From CAYGLV01 sp964351025 (GTDB taxonomy: Bacteria; Actinomycetota; Thermoleophilia; Gaiellales; Gaiellaceae): 23,010 nucleotides of DNA. The stretch's first letter is position 1. Each line of letters begins with the position of its first letter. Positions 15,700 to 22,651 of this stretch are shown piece by piece. The stretch lies in assembly GCA_964351025.1 (NCBI GenBank), contig CAYGLV010000041.1, positions 1-23,010 on the forward strand. Direction: 5' to 3'. The notes below the pieces were generated by a model. That model was not told where the DNA came from and did not search any database. It saw only the letters and a list, made by a program, of their open reading frames with translations. The translations under genes and the position numbers were made by a program.

Positions 15700-15704
15700 C
15701 CGCC

Positions 15705-16055
15705 ATGGACGCCGTACGGATGGTCTTCCTCGGATTTGGCAAGTACGCACGCGCCGACAGGATCTACGCGCTCCAGCCGATCGTGGGCGACGAGCGCGGT
15801 GGCGGCCGGCGGACGCACGTCTGGGTCGAGGGGATCGCCGAGCCGCTCGTCGCCTCCCGCACCGAGCGGACGGTCCTGCTCGACATGGGCCAGGACGCCG
15901 CCGGTGCACCGCTACTCGACGACGCGCTCGCACTCGCCGAGCGGCTCGTGAGCGCCGCCGACGAGGGCAAGGTGGACCTCGCCGACCTCGGCCGCCGTGC
16001 CCGCCGGCTGCTCGAGCAGAGCGCGAAGCCGGCCGAGACCCCGAAGCTGTTCTGA
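15705..16055 (+). CDS. RemA/DUF370-like small protein
   Basis: The 116-residue product has a core MVFLGFGKYARADRIYAL and GRRTHVWVEGIAEPLVASRTERTVL. This aligns by eye with RemA/DUF370 proteins (IGFGN-xx-ANRIISI, then GRRTRAVVV and HIILS). RemA of Bacillus binds DNA and activates matrix and osmoprotectant genes. Here the domain carries a charged insert (DERGGG) and a C-terminal helical tail rich in Ala, Arg and Glu (about residues 70-116). A regulatory DNA-binding role is inferred from the family. Start ATG 15705 follows a leaderless-type -10; ATG 15720 is possible. Its stop TGA overlaps the presumed CTG start of the DNA glycosylase gene, so the two are likely one operon. Confidence 0.7.
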   Translation: MDAVRMVFLGFGKYARADRIYALQPIVGDERGGGRRTHVWVEGIAEPLVASRTERTVLLDMGQDAAGAPLLDDALALAERLVSAADEGKVDLADLGRRARRLLEQSAKPAETPKLF

Positions 16056-16633
16056 GCGACCCGCTCGGCAGGGACTTCTTCTCCCGCACCGTCCATGAGG
16101 TCGCGCCCGAGTTGATCGGCGCCACGCTGCTGGTCAACGGCGCCGGCGGCGTGATCGTCGAGGTCGAGGCGTACGGTGTCGACGATCCGGCGAGTCACGG
16201 CTTTCGCGGCCGCACAGCCCGCAACGCCACGATGTTTGGGCCCCCTGGGCACGCCTACGTCTATCGCTCGTACGGCATCCACTGGTGTCTCAACGTCGTC
16301 ACCGACCGTGAGGGCGCCGCCGCGGCCGTGCTGATCCGCGCCCTCGAGCCGGTGCGCGGCCTCGACGCGATGCGCGAGCGGCGTGGGGTAGAGCAGGCTC
16401 GCCTGCTCTGCTCCGGCCCGGGGAGGCTCTGCCAGGCGCTCGGGATTACCGACGCCGACGACGGGCTCGCGCTCGACGGCCCGCCCTTCGAGCTCTACGC
16501 TTCGAGCGAGCCGGTGAAGGTGGTCACGGGCCCGCGGGTCGGCATCAGCCAGGGCGTCGCCGTCCCGTGGCGCTACGGCCTGGCCGGGTCAGGCTTCCTC
16601 AGCCGCCCGTTCAGGACAGGTGACAGCGGTTAG
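16052..16633 (+). CDS. mpg: DNA-3-methyladenine glycosylase (AAG/MPG family), probable CTG start
   Basis: This base-excision repair enzyme removes 3-methyladenine and related alkylated or deaminated purines. The 193-residue product shows DFFSRTVHEVAPELIGATLL, the active-site VEVEAYGVDDPASHGFRGRT, RNATMFGPPGHAYVYRSYG, CLNVV, VLIRALEP, CSGPGRLCQALGI and GPRVGISQG, all in family order. No ATG or GTG occurs in frame upstream; TTG 16112 would delete the conserved RDFFSR region. CTG at 16052 gives the expected N-terminus and overlaps the stop of the RemA-like gene as CTGA, in the same way as the ATGA and GTGA overlaps elsewhere here. The stop overlaps that of the convergent penicillin-binding protein gene in TTAG. 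Confidence 0.9.
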   Translation: MSDPLGRDFFSRTVHEVAPELIGATLLVNGAGGVIVEVEAYGVDDPASHGFRGRTARNATMFGPPGHAYVYRSYGIHWCLNVVTDREGAAAAVLIRALEPVRGLDAMRERRGVEQARLLCSGPGRLCQALGITDADDGLALDGPPFELYASSEPVKVVTGPRVGISQGVAVPWRYGLAGSGFLSRPFRTGDSG

Positions 16634-19065
16634 CCGCGCCCGACCACCAGCGTGATCACGAGGCCGGGCGCCGCGGCGACTCCCGCCTTCGGAGCCTGGC
16701 CGACCACTTGCCCCGCGTTGCCGCCGGCGAAGAGGAGCCGCGGCATGAGCTTCAGCTTGCGCAGCTTCTCGCGCGCGTCTCCCAGCGTGTCCCCGACGAG
16801 GTTCGGCACGACGCCGTTCACGGGCTTCGCCACGACGATCGTGACTTCGTCGTAGGTCGAGAGAAAGCCCCGCTTCGGGAACTGGTTGACGACGATGCCG
16901 GGACGCTGTTTTGGCTCGGCAGGCTTGAAGACGAGCTTGGGCGTCAGCGGCTGGAGCGCGAGCCGCTCCTTCGCCGTCTGCTCTGGCAGCCCGATGACGC
17001 GCGGCACTTCGACCTCGTTCGGCTTGCAGTCGGCCTCGAGGGACGGTCCCTTGCCCGTGAAGTAGACGACCTCCGACCGGTGCTTGCAGAGGCCGTTGTC
17101 GAGCCGTAGGTTCCCGTTCCGCCAGACGACGAGCTTCGGCGTGATCGACAGCGGCGGTGGTGGGTCGAAGCCCTCGGGCTCCTCGCCGAGCTGTGCGAGC
17201 GCGGTCTCGGTGAACGTCTTCCAGATCTCCGCCGGGAACGTCGAGCCGGCGACCGCGCGCCCGTGGAACTCGGTCAGCATCGGCACGAGCTTGTTCGGAT
17301 AGCCGACCCAGACGGCCGCCACGAGCTGTGGTGTGTACCCGACGAACCACGCGTCGCCGTAGTTCTCGGTCGTGCCGGTCTTGCCGGCAGCGGAGCGGTC
17401 CTTCAGGGCCGCGCGCCGGCCGGTGCCCTCGCTGACGACGCGTTGGAGGATGGACGTCAGCACCGCGGCCTCGGCCCCGGTCAGCGCCTGGCGGCCAACG
17501 GGTCGGTTCTCGGCGAGCGGCTTTCCGTTCTCGCGCGCGACGGAGGCGATCGCGCGGGGCCGGTTGCCGATCAACGAGCCGTCGATCCGCTGGCCCCGGT
17601 TCGCGATGGTCGCGAAGGCGCGCGCCATCTCCAGCGGGTTGACCGCCTCGGCGCCGAGGCCGAGCGCGAAGTAGGGGGCGAGGGTGCTCTGAATCCCCAA
17701 CGCGCGCGCCGTCCGGACGATTTCCGCCGGGCCCACGAGCTGCGTCAGCTGGGCGTAGACGCTGTTGTCCGAGGTCACTGTGGCCGTGCTCAAGTCGATC
17801 GGTCCAGCCGCGTACTTGTTGTCGTAGTTCTTTACGGACCAGAACTTGTCGCCAAGGGAGATGAGTTGCGGCTTCGATTCGAAGCGCGTCGCCGGGGCGA
17901 CCCCGACGCGCAGGGCCGTCGCGAGCACGATCGGCTTGAACGCCGAGCCAGGCTGTCGCTCGGCCTGCACGGCGAGGTTGAACTGGCTCTTGCGGTAGTT
18001 ATTTCCTCCGACCATCGCGCGGATCGAGCCGTCGCGCGGGTCGATCGCGACGAGCGCGGCCGACGGGCCTTCCGAGTCGGTCAGGTGCTTGGCGATCGCC
18101 TTGCGCGCCAGGTCCTGGAGCTCGAGGTCGATCGTCGTCGTCACGCGCAGCCCGCCTCCGAACACCCGTGCTGCGCCGTACTCGTCCACGAGTTGCTGCT
18201 TGACGTAGTTGACGAAGTACGGCGCCGGCCCCTGCGTGCCCGGGAGCCGCACCGAGTCGGGATCCGGGAGCGGCGCGGTCGTCGCGCGCGCGAAGTCCTG
18301 CGGCGTGATGTCTTTCTGCGCGAGCATCGCCTGCAAGACCGCACGACGGCGGTTCTTGGCGTCCTTGGGGTTCACGGCCGGGTCGTAGAGTGTCGGGTCG
18401 GCGGGTATCCCGGCGAGCAGGGCTGCCTCGTGCAGGTCCAGCTTCGAGGCGCCTTTGCCGAAGTACGCGCGTGCCGCCTGCTGGACGCCGTAGGCTCCGT
18501 TTCCGAAGTAGATCGTGTTCAGGTAGGCGGTGAGGATCCTCTCCTTCGACCAGCGTTGTTCGAGCTGCCAGGCGAGCGCCGCCTCGCGCACCTTGCGGGC
18601 GATCGAGAGCTGGTTGCGGGAGTATGTGTTCTTGACGAACTGCTGGGTGATCGTCGACCCGCCCTCGACGACGGCCTGCTGCTGGATGTCGGCCCACAGC
18701 GCGCGCGCGATGCCGCGGACGTCCACGCCCCGGTGCTCGAAGAAGCGCTGGTCCTCGATCGCGACGATCGCCTGGCGCATCCAGGGCGAGATCTCCTCGT
18801 AGTCCACGAGCGTTCGCGCCTCCGTACCACGCAGGACCGAGAGAATCGAGCGCCCGTTCGAGGCGTAGATATAGCCGTTCACCTGGCTCCGGCCCGCCTG
18901 CGCCGGGTCGAGTTGAGGGAGCTCGCTCGCCACGGCCCGGATCAGCCCAAAGGTGAACGCCGCCGCCCCGAGGAGCCCGAGCACCCCGAGCAGAGCGAGC
19001 AGGCGAAGCTTGCGAATCCGGTGCCGCCGCCTTGGGGGCGGCACCTTGCGTGAAAACAGCCGCAC
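16630..19065 (-). CDS. class A penicillin-binding protein (glycosyltransferase-transpeptidase) with two PASTA domains
   Basis: This 811-residue bifunctional enzyme polymerises and cross-links peptidoglycan. It has a short basic cytoplasmic tail, one membrane anchor (about 19-45) and a GT51 glycosyltransferase domain with EDQRFFEHRGVD (catalytic E104), GGSTITQQFVKN and the RKVREAALAWQLEQ motif. The transpeptidase domain has S374 in GSAFKP, S432-D-N434 and KTGT from K562. After a Pro-rich linker come two PASTA repeats (about 687-747 and 752-809), which in other actinobacteria bind muropeptides or beta-lactams. C660 and C680 before the PASTA units could form a disulfide. The start is GTG with no Shine-Dalgarno; a -10 TAGAAT lies 10 bases upstream, overlapping the recQ stop. 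Confidence 0.95.
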   Translation of the reverse strand: MRLFSRKVPPPRRRHRIRKLRLLALLGVLGLLGAAAFTFGLIRAVASELPQLDPAQAGRSQVNGYIYASNGRSILSVLRGTEARTLVDYEEISPWMRQAIVAIEDQRFFEHRGVDVRGIARALWADIQQQAVVEGGSTITQQFVKNTYSRNQLSIARKVREAALAWQLEQRWSKERILTAYLNTIYFGNGAYGVQQAARAYFGKGASKLDLHEAALLAGIPADPTLYDPAVNPKDAKNRRRAVLQAMLAQKDITPQDFARATTAPLPDPDSVRLPGTQGPAPYFVNYVKQQLVDEYGAARVFGGGLRVTTTIDLELQDLARKAIAKHLTDSEGPSAALVAIDPRDGSIRAMVGGNNYRKSQFNLAVQAERQPGSAFKPIVLATALRVGVAPATRFESKPQLISLGDKFWSVKNYDNKYAAGPIDLSTATVTSDNSVYAQLTQLVGPAEIVRTARALGIQSTLAPYFALGLGAEAVNPLEMARAFATIANRGQRIDGSLIGNRPRAIASVARENGKPLAENRPVGRQALTGAEAAVLTSILQRVVSEGTGRRAALKDRSAAGKTGTTENYGDAWFVGYTPQLVAAVWVGYPNKLVPMLTEFHGRAVAGSTFPAEIWKTFTETALAQLGEEPEGFDPPPPLSITPKLVVWRNGNLRLDNGLCKHRSEVVYFTGKGPSLEADCKPNEVEVPRVIGLPEQTAKERLALQPLTPKLVFKPAEPKQRPGIVVNQFPKRGFLSTYDEVTIVVAKPVNGVVPNLVGDTLGDAREKLRKLKLMPRLLFAGGNAGQVVGQAPKAGVAAAPGLVITLVVGRG

Positions 19066-19075
19066 GAGGGCGGCA

Positions 19076-19081
19076 ATTCTA
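19076..19081 (-). promoter_or_regulatory. -10 hexamer TAGAAT for the penicillin-binding protein gene
   Basis: On the minus strand TAGAAT ends 10 bases before GTG at 19065. Its first three bases are the TAG stop codon of recQ, so the promoter is embedded in the gene end. Confidence 0.5.
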
Positions 19082-21076
19082 GCCGTGGGCGGCCGAAATC
19101 ACGGCGAGGACGTCGTCGCCATACCGCTCGAGCTTCGCCGGTCCGAAGCCGCCGACGGCCGCGAGCTCTGCTTTCGACGCCGGTCGCGCGGCCGCCAGGG
19201 CGCGCAGCGTGCGGTCGTGGAGGACGACGTACGCGGGCACCTCGTCGGAGCGTGCGCGCTCGAGCCGCCACGCGCGCAGGCGCTCGAAGAGACCCTCGTC
19301 GCCGGCCGCGGCCGGCGCGTCCGCCACCCGAGCGGCTCCGAGCCGGGGCAGCGCCGCCCCGGGCACGGCGCGCAACAGCCGAAAGCCGTCCTCGCTCTCG
19401 TACACCGCCAGGCAGCCGCCGTCCTCGAGCGCGCGCAGCCAGCGCTTGACCTCGGCATCGGTCGCCGCGGCGAGGATCCCGAAGGCGTCCGAGCGGCGCG
19501 CCGAGGGCGGAGCGGCCACCGAGCCCCGCAACATCGCCAGCAGTCCGGAACGCCCGAGCGGCCAGCGCAGCCCGGCCACGGCGCGCACGATCGCACCGGC
19601 AACGTCGGCGGGCAGCGGCGGTGCGACCTCGGCCGGGGCGACGGCGAGGGTGTCCGGGGCGCAGACATCGCACATCCCGCAGGGGCCGGCGAGCGTCTCG
19701 CCGAAGTGCTCGGCGACCTGGAGGTGGCGGCAGCGTCCTGACTCGGCGAAGCTGACGAGCCGCTCGGCCCGGGCGAGCGACTCGCGCTCATACCGCGCGA
19801 GCAGCGCGTCCAGGCGCTCGGCCGCGTCGGCGGGCTGCTGGAGCACCTCGACCTGGATCGCCCGGCCGGCGTCGAAGCCGCGCCGGACGAGGCCTGCCTG
19901 CTCGAGCATGCCGACGAGCACCTTCGGATCGCTCTCGCCGCCTGCCGAGCTGGAGAGCTCCTCGGGCGTCGCCTGCGGGTGCTCGCGTACAGCCCGGTAG
20001 ACGCCGCGCAACTCGTCGAGCGAGGGGATGTCGGAGCGGGCGAACCGGAGGAGGCTGCGCGCGTCGGCGCGGCCGGCGAGGAGGACGGTGTCGCTCGGCC
20101 GCCCGTCGCGCCCCGCGCGCCCGACCATCTGCACGTAGCTCTCGAGCGACTCGGGGTAGTTGTAGAGGAGCACGAGCCGGATGTCCGGCTTGTCGATCCC
20201 CATCCCGAAGGCGATCGTCGCGACGACGGTCTGCACGCGCCCCTCGATGAACGCCTCCTGGGCCGCGGCCCGCTCGGCCGGCTCGAGCCCCGCGTGGTAG
20301 TGGATGGCGTCGAGACCATGCCGGCGCAGGACGAGCGCGAGCTTCTCGGTCGAGCGGCGCGAGCGTGCGTAGACGATCGCCGAGGCGCCGCGCAGCGCGT
20401 GCAGCCGACGGACGAGCGCACGCAGTCGTTCTTCCTCACCCTCGGCGACCTCGACGTCGTAGCGGAGATTCTCTCGGACGACGCTCGTGCGCACGACCTC
20501 GGGCTCGCGCCCGAGTGCGGCCGCGATCTCGCGCTCGGTCTCGGGGGTCGCCGTTGCGGTCATTCCGAGCACCGACGGGCGCCCGAGCGCCTCGAGCGCG
20601 GTGCGGATGAAGAGGTAGTCGGGCCGGAAGTCGTGCCCCCACATGCTCACGCAGTGCACCTCGTCGATCACGACGAGGCCGATCCCGACCTGTCGCAGGG
20701 CATCGAGGAAGGCGCGCTGGCGCAGCCGTTCCGGCGCCGCGTAGAGCAGCTTCACTTCGCCCGCCGCGACCGCGCGCAGCCGCCTCGCGGCCTCGTCGGG
20801 CTCGAGCGAGGAGTTGATCAGGGTCGCGCGTGTCGCGATCTCGGGCGGCAGCTTGTCGAGCTGGTCCTTCATCAGCGCGATCAGCGGCGAGAGGACGAGC
20901 GTCGGAGCGGGACGCAACATCGCCGCGAGCTGATAGGTCAGGGACTTCCCCGAGCCGGTCGGCATCAGGGCGAGCGTGTCGCGACCCTCGATCGCCGCGC
21001 GAACGACCCGCTCCTGCCCGGCACGGAACGCGTCGAAGCCGAAGAGACGGCGAAGCTCGGGGAGCAGATCGGTCAC
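19079..21076 (-). CDS. recQ: ATP-dependent DNA helicase RecQ
   Basis: RecQ is a 3'-5' helicase working in recombinational repair. The 665-residue protein has the classical order: FRAGQERVVRAAIEGRD, Walker A MPTGSGKS (K44), SPLIALMKDQ, DEVH box (138-141) followed by the aromatic-rich loop SMWGHDFRPDY, TATATPE, ATIAFGMGIDKPDIR and QMVGRAGRDG. A zinc site (C449, C466, C469, C472), a winged-helix RQC region (about 485-580) and a C-terminal HRDC domain (about 590-665) follow. The DEVH variant replaces the usual DEAH. The GTG start has TACACT 6 bases upstream and no Shine-Dalgarno. It is divergent from tyrS and 13 bases upstream of the penicillin-binding protein gene. Confidence 0.96.
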   Translation of the reverse strand: MTDLLPELRRLFGFDAFRAGQERVVRAAIEGRDTLALMPTGSGKSLTYQLAAMLRPAPTLVLSPLIALMKDQLDKLPPEIATRATLINSSLEPDEAARRLRAVAAGEVKLLYAAPERLRQRAFLDALRQVGIGLVVIDEVHCVSMWGHDFRPDYLFIRTALEALGRPSVLGMTATATPETEREIAAALGREPEVVRTSVVRENLRYDVEVAEGEEERLRALVRRLHALRGASAIVYARSRRSTEKLALVLRRHGLDAIHYHAGLEPAERAAAQEAFIEGRVQTVVATIAFGMGIDKPDIRLVLLYNYPESLESYVQMVGRAGRDGRPSDTVLLAGRADARSLLRFARSDIPSLDELRGVYRAVREHPQATPEELSSSAGGESDPKVLVGMLEQAGLVRRGFDAGRAIQVEVLQQPADAAERLDALLARYERESLARAERLVSFAESGRCRHLQVAEHFGETLAGPCGMCDVCAPDTLAVAPAEVAPPLPADVAGAIVRAVAGLRWPLGRSGLLAMLRGSVAAPPSARRSDAFGILAAATDAEVKRWLRALEDGGCLAVYESEDGFRLLRAVPGAALPRLGAARVADAPAAAGDEGLFERLRAWRLERARSDEVPAYVVLHDRTLRALAAARPASKAELAAVGGFGPAKLERYGDDVLAVISAAHG

Positions 21077-21082
21077 CCGGCG

Positions 21083-21088
21083 AGTGTA
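21083..21088 (-). promoter_or_regulatory. -10 hexamer TACACT of recQ, leaderless-type
   Basis: On the minus strand TACACT ends 6 bases before the GTG at 21076, the same spacing seen at 7424-7429, 7431-7436 and 12977-12982. Confidence 0.55.
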
Positions 21089-21149
21089 CGGACGGGGTCG
21101 GCGCGCCTTGCGCGCGGGACCGTGCCGAATGCGTGCCCGGCCGCGCCTC

Positions 21150-21155
21150 TACAAT
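21150..21155 (+). promoter_or_regulatory. -10 hexamer TACAAT of tyrS, near-leaderless
   Basis: TACAAT matches the TATAAT consensus in five of six positions and ends 9 bases before the ATG at 21165. A leader of 0-3 bases is expected. No T-box leader (no AGGGTGG-type motif, no room) is present. Confidence 0.6.
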
Positions 21156-21164
21156 CGGCTGCCG

Positions 21165-22307
21165 ATGGGCCTCGCAGAGCTGACACGCAACGCCGTCGAT
21201 CTTCTGCCCGGCGGCGGCCTCGACGCCAAGCTGAAGCTCGGCCGTCCGCTGCGGGTCAAGCTCGGCATCGACGTCACCTCGCCGGATATTCACGTCGGTC
21301 GTGCCATTCCGCTGCAGCGGATGCGCGCCTTTCAGGACGAAGGCCATCTCGGCGTCCTGATCATCGGCGACTACACGACCCGGATCGGCGACCCCTCCGG
21401 CCGGTCCGCAGAGCGGCCGATTCTCTCCGACGCGGAGATCGAGGACCATGCGCGCACCTACCTCGACCAGGCGATGGTGATCCTCGACCCCGGCCGCACG
21501 GAGGTGCGGCGCAACGGCGAGTGGCTGTCGAAGCTCACCTACGCGGAGGTCGTCCGGCTGGCGAGGACGATCACCGTCGCGCGCTTGCTCGAGCGGGACG
21601 ACTTCGCCAAGCGCTACGCCGCGGGCGAGCCGATCTCGGTCTCCGAGCTCCTCTACCCGCTGATGCAGGCGTACGACTCGGTGGCGGTGGAGGCCGATGT
21701 CGAGCTCGGCGGCACCGATCAGCTCTACAACCTCCTGGCGGGGCGCGAGGTCATGCAGGCCTACGGGCTCGAGCCGCAGGTCGTGCTCACGACGCCGCTC
21801 CTGCTCTCGTGGGACGGCGAGAAGATGAGCTCGTCGCTGGGCAACAACATCCCGCTGACGATGGCCGCCGAGGAGCAGTTCGGCAGGACCATGCGGATCA
21901 GCGACGACCAGCTCGGGCAATGGTTCGAGCTCGTGCTCGAGCGCCCGGCGCCAGCGGGCGAGCCGATGGAGGCGAAGCTCGCGCTCGCGCGCTTCATCGC
22001 GGCGCGCTCGCACGGGCCGGAGCTGGCCGCGGCGGCAGAGGCCCACTTCACGCGCGTCGTCCGTGAGGGGCTGGCGCCCGACGAGGTCGCCGAGGCAGGC
22101 CTGCCGGACGGCGACCCGGTGCATCTGCCGGCCGCGCTGGCGGCCGCGTTCGGCTTCTCGACGAGCGCGGCGCGGCGCCTGATCGCCCAAGGCGGGGTCA
22201 AGCTCGACGGCGCCGCCGTGCTCGACCTGGATCTCCCGCGGGGCCGGCTCGACGGGGCCGTCGTGCAGGCCGGCAAGCGCCGCTTCGTGCGCTTTCGGGC
22301 GAGCTGA
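21165..22307 (+). CDS. tyrS: tyrosyl-tRNA synthetase
   Basis: TyrRS charges tRNA(Tyr) with tyrosine. The 380-residue class I synthetase has the HIGH-equivalent H43-VGR in PDIHVGRAIPL, LIIGDYTTRIGDPSGRS, the tyrosine pocket region with ELLYPLMQAYDSVAVEADVELGG continuing TDQLYNLLAGR, and KMSSS at 220-224. A C-terminal S4 RNA-binding domain begins about residue 320 (ARRLIAQGGVKLDGAAV). The ATG at 21165 is supported by the -10 element just upstream and by a normal N-terminus. It is divergent from recQ across 88 bases, and the rRNA promoter begins 10 bases after its stop with no terminator between. Confidence 0.96.
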   Translation: MGLAELTRNAVDLLPGGGLDAKLKLGRPLRVKLGIDVTSPDIHVGRAIPLQRMRAFQDEGHLGVLIIGDYTTRIGDPSGRSAERPILSDAEIEDHARTYLDQAMVILDPGRTEVRRNGEWLSKLTYAEVVRLARTITVARLLERDDFAKRYAAGEPISVSELLYPLMQAYDSVAVEADVELGGTDQLYNLLAGREVMQAYGLEPQVVLTTPLLLSWDGEKMSSSLGNNIPLTMAAEEQFGRTMRISDDQLGQWFELVLERPAPAGEPMEAKLALARFIAARSHGPELAAAAEAHFTRVVREGLAPDEVAEAGLPDGDPVHLPAALAAAFGFSTSAARRLIAQGGVKLDGAAVLDLDLPRGRLDGAVVQAGKRRFVRFRAS

Positions 22308-22316
22308 CGCCTTGTC

Positions 22317-22344
22317 TTGACAGGGATTCGGGCGGTGCTATCAT
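22317..22344 (+). promoter_or_regulatory. strong sigma-70-type promoter of the rRNA leader (TTGACA - 16 - TATCAT)
   Basis: TTGACA at 22317-22322 is a perfect -35. TATCAT at 22339-22344 matches TATAAT in five of six positions, and the 16-base spacer is near optimal. It is the best promoter by consensus in the window. Transcription should start near 22351. Confidence 0.8.
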
Positions 22345-22350
22345 TCCTCG

Positions 22351-22477
22351 GCCGCCCGGAAGGGCTGCGTAGGACTGTCCCGCCCCTCGACTACCGGAGC
22401 GCCTTCGCAGGAATCGGATACGACCTGTATCAGATCTCTAGGAGGCCTCTGCTGCGAGTTCAGGCGGAGGCTTTTTT
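22351..22477 (+). ncRNA. candidate short leader transcript or small RNA ending at an intrinsic terminator
   Basis: The interval runs from the expected start of the strong promoter to the T-run of the hairpin terminator, about 127 bases. It holds no convincing gene; the open frame across it has no family features. Small hairpins are visible: GCCC-GGAA-GGGC at 22354-22365 with a GNRA-type loop, and GATAC/GTATC around 22417-22431. It could be a regulated (attenuated) rRNA leader or a separate small RNA. I do not recognise a known RNA family. Confidence 0.3.
22445..22477 (+). terminator. intrinsic terminator in the rRNA leader
   Basis: GCCTCTGC (22445-22452) pairs with GCGGAGGC (22464-22471) with one T-G wobble, giving an 8-bp stem and a loop of about 11 bases. 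Six Ts follow immediately at 22472-22477. It is the clearest intrinsic terminator in the window and lies between the rRNA promoter and the 16S gene. Confidence 0.75.
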
Positions 22478-22497
22478 ACGCGGCAGCAAGCGGCAGC

Positions 22498-22516
22498 GGT
22501 CTTTGAAAACTCAGCA
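22498..22516 (+). promoter_or_regulatory. boxA-like antitermination element of the rRNA leader
   Basis: CTTTGAAAACTCA at 22501-22513 resembles the boxA region of Gram-positive and actinobacterial rRNA leaders (TTTGA(A/G)AACT), where NusB/S10 load to make transcription resistant to termination. It lies downstream of the terminator. Confidence 0.55.
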
Positions 22517-22541
22517 GCGTGCGTTTACGTCGAGAACCTCT

Positions 22542-22593
22542 CGTGGGCTTCGGCCTGCGTGAGGCACAAGACCCGTCGACCACCTTCGGGTGG
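22542..22593 (+). other. two UUCG-tetraloop hairpins in the pre-16S leader
   Basis: CGTGGGC-TTCG-GCCTGCG (22542-22559) has a 7-bp stem including wobbles. CCACC-TTCG-GGTGG (22580-22593) has a perfect 5-bp stem. Such hairpins are typical of spacer RNA removed during rRNA processing. Confidence 0.6.
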
Positions 22594-22620
22594 GAGACAC
22601 TTTGAGCTCAAGCTCGAAGA

Positions 22621-22648
22621 GAAGATTGCCCCTCGGGGCAAATCCATC

Positions 22649-22651
<3 letters not shown>
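22621..22651 (+). other. hairpin at the 16S 5' boundary
   Basis: GAAGAT (22621-22626) pairs with ATCTTC (22646-22651). An inner TTGCCCC/GGGGCAA stem shares the top, so the two are partly alternative or stacked. It abuts the mature 5' end and may be part of the processing signal or transiently mask the 16S 5' end. Confidence 0.45.

Noticed and set aside
21089..21164. Possible T-box riboswitch upstream of tyrS
   Set aside because: Only about 76 bases are available, the -10 is 9 bases from the ATG, and no T-box sequence, specifier loop or terminator is seen.
22317..22562. 81-residue frame in the rRNA leader
   Set aside because: It spans the promoter, terminator and boxA-like element and has no domain or ribosome-binding site.
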